The position numbers and the translations under genes were made by a program. A DNA stretch of 12,466 nt from an uncultured Oscillibacter sp. Lineage in GTDB: Bacteria > Bacillota > Clostridia > Oscillospirales > Oscillospiraceae. Position 1 is the stretch's first letter. The number at the start of each line of letters is the position of its first letter. The DNA is taken from positions 1-12,466 of the forward strand of contig NZ_CAJULS010000066.1 of assembly GCF_910587525.1 (NCBI RefSeq), in the 5' to 3' direction. Shown here one piece after another: positions 1 to 5,233 of the stretch. The notes below the pieces were generated by a model. It was not told where the DNA came from and did no database searches. It saw only the letters and a program-made list of their open reading frames with translations.

Positions 1-497
1 CCTACCTGATGAGCGGCGTGGCCTTCTCCACCATGTACTTCTCCATGTTCAGCGTCCCCCATCTGGGCGGCCTGATCCCCTCTCTGTACGGCACCTTTAC
101 CCTGATCGTTCTGACCTCCGTGGTCAAGCACTTTCCCTTTGCCAGCCGCTCCGGTACCGCCAACATGCTCTCCATCAGCGTGGAGCTGGAGGAGGCGGCG
201 GACATTGCCGGCGCCAGCTTCTGGAAGCGGATGAGTTCCATCATTATCCCCCTGGCAAAGAACGGCTTTATCTCCGGCTTCATGCTGACCTTCATCTCCA
301 TTGCCAAGGAGCTGGACCTGATCATCATCATGATGACGCCCACCACCCGTACTATGTCCTTCCTGGCCTTTACCTACTCGCAGGAGGGCTACAACCAGAT
401 GTCCGACGCCATCTCTGTGTGCGTGCTGCTGTTCATCCTGGTCTGCTATATCGTCGCCAACAAGGTCGGCGGCGCCGACATCGGCAAGAGCTGGTAA
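1..497 (+). CDS. ABC transporter permease, ferric-iron type (FbpB-like), 3' part only
   Basis: This is the C-terminal 164 codons of a membrane permease whose start lies left of the window; the reading frame enters at base 3 and ends at TAA 495-497. The fragment carries the permease EAA loop that docks on the ATPase, seen as EEAADIAGASFWKRM followed by IIIPLA, and hydrophobic segments before and after it. The stretch SLYGTFTLIV with HFPFASRS is typical of the second half of FbpB/AfuB-like permeases (COG1178), which are fused double permeases of about 500-560 residues. It would form the inner-membrane channel for the solute delivered by the binding protein encoded at 1784-3103. The ATPase gene follows after 39 bases, so the two are cotranscribed. 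The family is fairly certain; the substrate is not. Confidence 0.88.
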   Translation, partial: YLMSGVAFSTMYFSMFSVPHLGGLIPSLYGTFTLIVLTSVVKHFPFASRSGTANMLSISVELEEAADIAGASFWKRMSSIIIPLAKNGFISGFMLTFISIAKELDLIIIMMTPTTRTMSFLAFTYSQEGYNQMSDAISVCVLLFILVCYIVANKVGGADIGKSW

Positions 498-536
498 ACC
501 ACGGACCCACGACATAACAGAAAGGAAAGAACGATA

Positions 537-1658
537 ATGAGTCGTATTGAGTTAAAGAATATTGATAAATTCTATGGCAGCAACCACGTCCTGCGCAACA
601 TCAACCTGACCATTGAGGATGGCGATTTCATGACCCTGCTGGGCCCCTCCGGCTGTGGCAAGACCACCACCCTTCGCGTGGTGTCCGGCCTGGAAAAGCC
701 CCAGAACGGCATCATGACCATCGACGGTGTGGAGATGATCAACGCCGACGACGCCTATTACGCCGAGCCCAGCAAGCGCGGACTGAACCTGGTCTTCCAG
801 TCCTACGCCCTGTGGCCCCACATGACAGTGTACAACAACATCTCCTTTGGCTTGAAGATCCAGAAAATGAGCCACGATGAGATTGACCGCCGGGTCATGG
901 ACTCGCTGAAGATGATGCGCATTGACATGTACAAGGACCGCTATCCCACTGAGCTCTCCGGCGGACAGCAGCAGCGCGTGGCCATTGCCCGCGCCGTGGC
1001 CTCCAGCCCCAAACTGCTGCTCCTTGACGAGCCCCTCTCCAACCTGGACGCCAAGCTCCGCATCGACATGCGCGCCGAGCTTCAGCGTCTCCACAAGGAG
1101 CTGGGCACCACCATTATCTATGTCACCCACGACCAGGTGGAGGCCCTGACCATGTCCACCAAGATCGCCCTGTTCAAGGCCGGCGAGCTGAACCAGGTGG
1201 CCACTCCCATGGAGCTGTACAACAACCCCATCGACCTGGAGGCCGCCGACTTCATCGGTAATCCCCGCATCAACCTGATTCCCGGCAAGGCAGAGATGAA
1301 GGGCGGCGAGCTGGTGGTCAAGAGCGAGTTGGGAGGGCATACCTTCTCCGCAGACCATCTTACCAACGAGCAGAAGCCCGCCAGCGGCGAGTTCGACTGT
1401 GTTCTGGCCGTCCGTCCCGAACAGATTCTCATCTCCCGGGAGCCTGTGGAGGGTGCGCTTCCCGTCAATGTGTACGCCAGCCAGCCTGCCGGTTCCGAGA
1501 CCATTGTCACCCTCAAGGCCGGCGAGGAGGAGTTTTTGTCCAAGGAGATCGGTCAGGTCCACTATGACATCGACCAGAAAGTCTGGGCGATTATTGACCA
1601 GGATAAGATCAACGTGTATAATAAGGAGACCACCCGTCTGATTAAGCGCGCGGTGTAA
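537..1658 (+). CDS. ABC transporter ATP-binding protein (FbpC/MalK-type importer ATPase)
   Basis: A 373-residue cytoplasmic ATPase that powers import through the upstream permease. All nucleotide-binding motifs are intact: Walker A GPSGCGKTT at 36-44, Q-loop Q88 in VFQSYALWPH, signature LSGGQQQR at 140-147, Walker B LLLLDEP at 160-166 with D-loop SNLDAK, and switch His198 in THDQ. After about residue 240 comes a C-terminal extension of TOBE type (around 280-370), normal for the CUT1/MalK, PotA and FbpC groups and often regulatory. The start ATG at 537 is supported by a purine-rich site (gaaaggaaag) just upstream. A hairpin without a T-run follows the stop before the binding-protein gene. Subfamily is judged from its neighbours; by itself the ATPase could also belong to a polyamine, sugar or phosphonate importer. 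Confidence 0.95.
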   Translation: MSRIELKNIDKFYGSNHVLRNINLTIEDGDFMTLLGPSGCGKTTTLRVVSGLEKPQNGIMTIDGVEMINADDAYYAEPSKRGLNLVFQSYALWPHMTVYNNISFGLKIQKMSHDEIDRRVMDSLKMMRIDMYKDRYPTELSGGQQQRVAIARAVASSPKLLLLDEPLSNLDAKLRIDMRAELQRLHKELGTTIIYVTHDQVEALTMSTKIALFKAGELNQVATPMELYNNPIDLEAADFIGNPRINLIPGKAEMKGGELVVKSELGGHTFSADHLTNEQKPASGEFDCVLAVRPEQILISREPVEGALPVNVYASQPAGSETIVTLKAGEEEFLSKEIGQVHYDIDQKVWAIIDQDKINVYNKETTRLIKRAV

Positions 1659-1686
1659 TTTCCAGGTCATCCGGATCAAAGCGCTC

Positions 1687-1714
1687 CCGTGCGGCGGGGA
1701 GTACCGCCGCACGG
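1687..1714 (+). other. Intercistronic hairpin between ATPase and binding-protein genes
   Basis: Perfect 11-bp stem, CCGTGCGGCGG at 1687-1697 pairing with 1704-1714, with a six-base loop (1698-1703). No T-run follows (ccccgcttgatt), so it is not a classic intrinsic terminator. In operons such hairpins often stabilise the 3' end of the upstream message or mark a processing site; here it lies directly ahead of the gene for the subunit normally needed in excess. Confidence 0.6.
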
Positions 1715-1783
1715 CCCCGCTTGATTATACAACTCCGGCGCCATTCCCCAATCATTCTGCAAAAACGAAAGGAGAAGAACCCG

Positions 1784-3103
1784 ATGAAGAAGAAGTTATT
1801 GGCACTCTTACTGGCAGCCGTCATGGTGCTGAGCCTTGCGGCCTGCGGCGGCAAGACGGATACCCCTCCCGCCGACAGCAATGCCCCTGCACAGAACGAG
1901 CCCGCCAACAGCGGCGACAGCACTGACCAGCCCGCCGCCGGCCAGTTCGGCTATGACCGCGCTACCGGCACCGAGGTCTACGGCCCCTACTGGGACGAGT
2001 GGAGTGACATGACCGACGAGGAGCTCTATGAGCTGGCCAAGGCGGAAAACAATCCCATCAACATCTACGCCACCTCCTCCAAGATGCTGAAGACCGAAGA
2101 GGGCTTCGAAGAGCTGTATCCCGGCCTGGACCTGGTAGTCTCCGATCTGGACTCCGACGAGGTTCTTAGCAAGGCCGAGATTGAGAACAGCACCAACAAC
2201 ATCACCGCCGACGTGCTCCAGACCAAGGATGTCAACGGCGACGTATTCTTTGAGTATTACAGCAAGGGCATCATTGAGCCCTTCTATCCCCGTGACATCT
2301 GCTCCCACATTGAGGAGGAGAACCTGAAGTTCAGCTTCCCCCTGTATGCCTCCCAGGCCTTCTGGTACTATAACACCGAGGCGTTCCCCGACGGCCAGCC
2401 TATCACCAGCTGGTGGCAGATCATCGAGAAGAACCCCGACGGCAGCCAGAAGTACCGCATCTTCGCCAAGGAGATCGGCCAGGAGACCGCTTACCTCAGC
2501 CTGTTCGCCAGCTTCATCACCAACGCTGATGAGATGGCGCAGTCTTATAAGGACATCTACGGCACCGATTTGGAGTATACCTATGATCCCGCCGGTTTTG
2601 CCTTCGAGGTTCCCGAGAACAACGCCGGCGTGGAGTACCTGTGGCGCTTTACCCAGGCCAAGATGACCTTCATCGGCGACGGCGACGAGCTGGTGCTGGC
2701 TGTCCACAACTCCACCAAGGACGATCCCGCCCTGTGCCTGGCCTCCGCCGGCAAGATCGAGAACCGTGATGAGTCCGGCTACAACATCGCCTGGTGCACC
2801 AACCTGACCCCCTACACCGCCCTGCTGAACACCGAGTCCATGTTTGTCGTCAAGGGCTGTGACAGCCCTGCCGGCGCCCGTCTGTTCATCCGCTACGTTA
2901 CCGGCGGTGCCGATGGCCAGAGCGGCGGCTTCAAGCCCTTCACCAAGACCGGTAACTGGCCCCTGCGTGACGACGTGGACAACGACAAGAACCCCGTCTC
3001 CCTGCACGACTTGGGCGCCCGCGCCAACGATCTGGACGCCATTTACAGCATCTTCCCCGACGTGCAGGATATGTGGACCTACTGGCGTGACCAGGCCAAG
3101 TAA
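1784..3103 (+). CDS. ABC transporter substrate-binding lipoprotein (ferric-iron type, COG1840-like)
   Basis: A 439-residue extracellular solute-binding protein. The ATG at 1784 is chosen over an in-frame upstream start at 1721 because it has a GGAG site at 1771-1774 and opens a proper lipoprotein signal: MKKK, a hydrophobic core, then lipobox LAAC with the lipidated Cys21, followed by a Ser/Pro/Asp-rich linker. The mature part starts an alpha/beta fold with INIYATSSKM, a pattern like the first strand of FbpA/AfuA proteins. Later landmarks are FWYYNTEAF, a hinge-type segment, and a C-terminal ARLFIRYVTGG...NWPLRDDV region typical of the group. I could not place the paired tyrosines that bind iron in FbpA with certainty, so iron as the ligand remains inferred. 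It lies between two hairpins, which suggests separately tuned expression. Confidence 0.9.
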   Translation: MKKKLLALLLAAVMVLSLAACGGKTDTPPADSNAPAQNEPANSGDSTDQPAAGQFGYDRATGTEVYGPYWDEWSDMTDEELYELAKAENNPINIYATSSKMLKTEEGFEELYPGLDLVVSDLDSDEVLSKAEIENSTNNITADVLQTKDVNGDVFFEYYSKGIIEPFYPRDICSHIEEENLKFSFPLYASQAFWYYNTEAFPDGQPITSWWQIIEKNPDGSQKYRIFAKEIGQETAYLSLFASFITNADEMAQSYKDIYGTDLEYTYDPAGFAFEVPENNAGVEYLWRFTQAKMTFIGDGDELVLAVHNSTKDDPALCLASAGKIENRDESGYNIAWCTNLTPYTALLNTESMFVVKGCDSPAGARLFIRYVTGGADGQSGGFKPFTKTGNWPLRDDVDNDKNPVSLHDLGARANDLDAIYSIFPDVQDMWTYWRDQAK

Positions 3104-3136
3104 GTAAGACATTCGCCGCATAAGCGCGGCTCCGCC

Positions 3137-3169
3137 GGGCGGGCGGCCCATCGGCCGCCCGCCCCTTTT
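3137..3169 (+). terminator. Hairpin with short T-run inside the operon (probable attenuator)
   Basis: Perfect 12-bp stem: GGGCGGGCGGCC at 3137-3148 pairs with 3153-3164 around a four-base loop, then C and TTTT at 3166-3169. It lies 33 bases after the binding-protein stop and ends only about 16 bases before the next start codon. The very stable stem with a short T-run fits a partial terminator that lowers expression of the two downstream genes relative to the binding protein, or a 3' stabiliser. Confidence 0.7.
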
Positions 3170-3185
3170 CAAGAGGAGGAATTCC

Positions 3186-3734
3186 ATGCTGGGCAGAGGC
3201 AACCCCATTCAGGAAAGTCAAATCGATAAAAAGATCGACCGCGCGGCGGACAGCTTCTGGTCCGCCTTCCAGATGATGGAAAACGGCAGAGTGAAGAGTA
3301 CGCTGATGCTGTACTCCTTCTGCCTGTGCTGGGTGTTTGCCGCCGTCTATGGCGGGGCCATTGCCCTTCTGATCGGCCCGCTGCACACGCTGATGAACGG
3401 AGCGCCCGTTTTCCTTGAGAATCTGGTCACTGCCCTGGTTCCCGCAGTTCTGGGGACGGCGGTGTGCGGCCTGACCTGGCTGCTGCCCGGCGACAAACGA
3501 AAACTGCCGGCGGCCTATCTGTGGCTGACGCTGCTGATGCTGGCCTGCCTGATCGCCCTGCTGGTCCTCATGGGAGGGGAGCAGGGGGCGCAGATCCTGG
3601 CTCTGCAATTTTTCGGGATGTTCGTGCTGGTTCCCCTGATTCTGGGGGACGGGATGTCGATCCTCCTGTTTTACCGATACTGGAAACATAAGCCCCCAGT
3701 CAAAGACGTGGCGGAGCTTAGGAAAGGGCCGTAA
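3186..3734 (+). CDS. Four-helix membrane protein of unknown function in transporter operon
   Basis: I do not recognise a family. The 182-residue product has a charged, amphipathic N-terminus (about 1-38, with SQIDKKIDRAAD) and four likely membrane helices near 40-63, 79-100, 109-130 and 138-163, then a short basic tail. No catalytic or metal motif is obvious. The start at 3186 has a strong AGAGGAGGA site at 3172-3180. It sits between the binding protein and the HAD gene, and its stop is four bases from the HAD start, so it is very likely coexpressed with them. A role as an accessory membrane subunit of the importer is possible, but rests on location only. Confidence 0.8.
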   Translation: MLGRGNPIQESQIDKKIDRAADSFWSAFQMMENGRVKSTLMLYSFCLCWVFAAVYGGAIALLIGPLHTLMNGAPVFLENLVTALVPAVLGTAVCGLTWLLPGDKRKLPAAYLWLTLLMLACLIALLVLMGGEQGAQILALQFFGMFVLVPLILGDGMSILLFYRYWKHKPPVKDVAELRKGP

Positions 3735-3738
3735 GACG

Positions 3739-4506
3739 ATGATTGATACTGTATTGTTTGATATGGGCGGAACGCTGGAGGATATCTTCACGGACGACGA
3801 GAGCCGGGAGACCTCCGCGCAGGAGGTCCTGCGCATTTTGAAGGAGAAGGGTATCGCTGTATCCGATGATTTGGCCTCTGCCCAAAAGAAGCTGGCGGAC
3901 GGCTGGGACCGTTACGCCGCCTACCGGGGCCCTACGGACCGGGAGCTGAAGCCGGAGGAGATCTGGGGACAGTATGTCCTGACGGATTTCGGCCTGGACC
4001 AGGAGACTGTGGCCCCCTTTGCCGAGGAGCTGGCCCATATGTGGGAGGTCACCTACTACCACCGCACCCTCCGCCCCCGTGTGGCGGAGATGCTGGCTGG
4101 ACTGAAAGGCCTGGGGATGAAGCTGGGCGTCATCAGCAACACCGCCAGCCTCTACCAGGTGTTCGACATTCTGGAGGAGTATGGCATCCGGGATTATTTT
4201 CAGGATGTGACGCTGTCTTCCGTCACCGGCTACCGCAAGCCGGATAAGAACATTTTCATGGTCTCCCTGAACCAGGTCCGCTCTGACCCGTCCACCTGCG
4301 CCTACGTGGGCGACACGGTGTCCCGGGATGTCATCGGGCCCCAGCGTATGGGCTTTGGCATGACCTTCCATATCAATTCCAAGCTGACAAAGTGCAAGGA
4401 TGTGGACGTGCCCAAGGAGATTCGGGCCACCTATGAGATCGAGGATATCTACCAGGTCTACACCATTTTGCGGGATCTGGAGGAGGAACAGCACAAGGCT
4501 GTGTGA
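3739..4506 (+). CDS. HAD-superfamily hydrolase (subfamily IA-like) with Gly in motif I
   Basis: A 255-residue cytoplasmic haloacid-dehalogenase-fold hydrolase, probably a phosphatase of a small phosphorylated compound. Motif I is FDMGGT with nucleophile Asp8; a C1-type helical cap fits residues about 15-105; motif II is VISNTAS with Ser133; motif III is GYRKPD with Lys167; motif IV is GDTVSRD with Asp192 and Asp197. The usual second aspartate of motif I (DxD) is Gly10. DxGGT versions occur in many uncharacterised HAD proteins, and phosphonatases (DxAGT) and dehalogenases (DxYGT) also lack that Asp, so the exact reaction is open. The start overlaps nothing but follows the membrane-protein stop by four bases, with GGAAAGGG upstream as the binding site. 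It is the last gene before a strong terminator. Confidence 0.88.
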   Translation: MIDTVLFDMGGTLEDIFTDDESRETSAQEVLRILKEKGIAVSDDLASAQKKLADGWDRYAAYRGPTDRELKPEEIWGQYVLTDFGLDQETVAPFAEELAHMWEVTYYHRTLRPRVAEMLAGLKGLGMKLGVISNTASLYQVFDILEEYGIRDYFQDVTLSSVTGYRKPDKNIFMVSLNQVRSDPSTCAYVGDTVSRDVIGPQRMGFGMTFHINSKLTKCKDVDVPKEIRATYEIEDIYQVYTILRDLEEEQHKAV

Positions 4507-4555
4507 CATAGAGAACAAAACGCCCTCCAAGGGTGCAGAGTTTCATACAAAAGTG

Positions 4556-4595
4556 AAGAGCAAGACAGACCACAATGGTTTGCCTTGCTCTTTTT
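4556..4595 (+). terminator. Rho-independent terminator of the transport operon
   Basis: A long hairpin: AAGAGCAAG at 4556-4564 pairs with 4584-4592, then after one A/C mismatch a further seven pairs (4566-4572 with 4576-4582, one of them G-T) close a three-base loop. The T-run is 4591-4595. It lies 50 bases after the HAD stop codon and ends the plus-strand operon. Confidence 0.85.
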
Positions 4596-4736
4596 ATGTT
4601 GTGCAGGTCGCTGTGAAACCTCCGTGGAAAGCATCGGCGGAAAGCATCGGTGGGAGTGCGATAAATTGCGGCTCATCTATTTTTCGCAAAGACAGCAGAT
4701 GACAAATACCTGCTCTGATTTGGGCTTAATGACCTG

Positions 4737-4990
4737 TTACAGGTCGATATCATACAAATTTGCGATCGTAATTGCATCATAAATGGCATCCCGTAATTCC
4801 TCGTCGATTGATCTTGCAGCTCCGCAGGATTGGCCGTTTTATGGCTTTTTGGCATTGTGTGCGGGAAAGCTCACCAACGTCTTCGGCCGACTTGCAAAAA
4901 TAGTCTTTAATAATTCAGAATGGTAATCCGTTTGCTTTATAAACTTTTGCAAATATTTGACAGTGGTTTTCCCGTCCACATTTCAAAGTA
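4737..4990 (-). pseudogene. Possible decayed gene remnant
   Basis: Two short minus-strand stretches read like protein but sit in different frames. One contains FAKVYKANGLPF, a TGA at 4915-4917, then KDYFCKSAEDVGELSRTQ in the same frame. The other contains DEELRDAIYDAITIANLYD and ends at TAA 4737-4739. Joined by one frameshift and one stop readthrough they would make a fragment of roughly 80 residues rich in charged, helix-forming residues. I recognise no family. It may be chance; the evidence is only the coding-like look and the change in composition. Confidence 0.25.
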
Positions 4991-5019
4991 ATGCTGGTTA
5001 CCCTATTATGAAGCGGCAC

Positions 5020-5061
5020 CCGCTGAAAAGCACGGGCTTTTCAGTGGATGTCAGCTTTTTT
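5020..5061 (+). terminator. Orphan hairpin with T-run
   Basis: A 12-bp stem (5020-5031 with 5036-5047, one G-T pair, core CTGAAAAGC) with a four-base loop; a T6 run lies at 5056-5061, eight bases after the stem, a longer gap than in a standard terminator. It points along the plus strand although no plus-strand gene lies just upstream. It could also fold in the feo transcript from the other strand, where no T-run follows. Confidence 0.4.
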
Positions 5062-5066
5062 ATGGT

Positions 5067-5091
5067 GCGTTCCCCAGCTGGGGGCGCTTTT
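5067..5091 (+). terminator. Second orphan terminator-like hairpin
   Basis: GCG then TCCCC (5067-5075, with one bulged T) pairs with GGGGG and CGC (5080-5087) around loop AGCT, followed directly by TTTT at 5088-5091 on the plus strand. It lies just beyond the 3' end of the small Cys-rich gene, so it may block read-through from the left into the opposing feo operon. Confidence 0.4.
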
Positions 5092-5097
5092 CCGTAT

Positions 5098-5223
5098 TCA
5101 GGAGCGGCGGCATCCGGTGCAGCGGGTGCAGTCCCCGCCGCAGGTTCCATGATGGCGGCGGCAGGAGCGCAGGGCCAGCGCCAGCCAGAGCCCCAGGCCC
5201 GCCAGGATCAGAAATTCCAGCAT
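5098..5223 (-). CDS. FeoB-associated Cys-rich membrane protein
   Basis: A 41-residue protein directly downstream of feoB. One membrane helix at the N-terminus (LEFLILAGLGLWLALAL, residues 2-18) is followed by a basic, cysteine-rich tail with Cys21, Cys28, Cys32, Cys35 and Cys38 (including CTRCTGC). This layout is that of the FeoB-associated Cys-rich membrane protein family (Pfam PF12669), found after feoB in many Firmicutes and thought to help ferrous iron uptake; the biochemical role is not settled. The ATG at 5223 has a perfect GGAGG site at 5229-5233, placed immediately after the feoB stop codon at 5234-5236, so it is cotranscribed and probably translationally coupled. Its small size makes it easy to miss in gene calling. 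Confidence 0.88.
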   Translation of the reverse strand: MLEFLILAGLGLWLALALRSCRRHHGTCGGDCTRCTGCRRS

Positions 5224-5233
5224 AGACGCCTCC

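Larger units (their letters stand above)
4596..5097. other. Gene-poor spacer, AT-richer than its flanks
   Basis: No intact gene is supported here. Base composition is visibly more AT-rich between about 4650 and 5000 than in the operons on either side. Contents: two 13-bp direct repeats differing at one base (4625-4637 and 4638-4650, core GGAAAGCATCGG), an inverted repeat GACCTGT-T-ACAGGTC at 4731-4745, traces of a broken minus-strand reading frame (4737-4990), and two hairpins with T-runs on the plus strand (5020-5061 and 5067-5091). Confidence 0.6.

Noticed and set aside
552..1712. Long minus-strand open frame (386 codons) opposite the ATPase gene
   Set aside because: Antisense shadow of a highly conserved ABC ATPase in GC-rich DNA; its translation is low-complexity Gly/Val/Leu/His-rich with no family features.
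1721..1783. Upstream in-frame start for the binding protein
   Set aside because: Would put 21 polar and basic residues before a complete lipoprotein signal; the ATG at 1784 has the ribosome site.
1808..3208. Long minus-strand open frame (466 codons) opposite the binding-protein gene
   Set aside because: Antisense shadow caused by codon bias of the plus-strand gene; composition is unlike a folded protein and there is no ribosome site.
4957..4962. TTGACA as a -35 element on the plus strand
   Set aside because: The base positions 16-18 downstream (around 4980) do not resemble a -10 box, and no gene follows on that strand.
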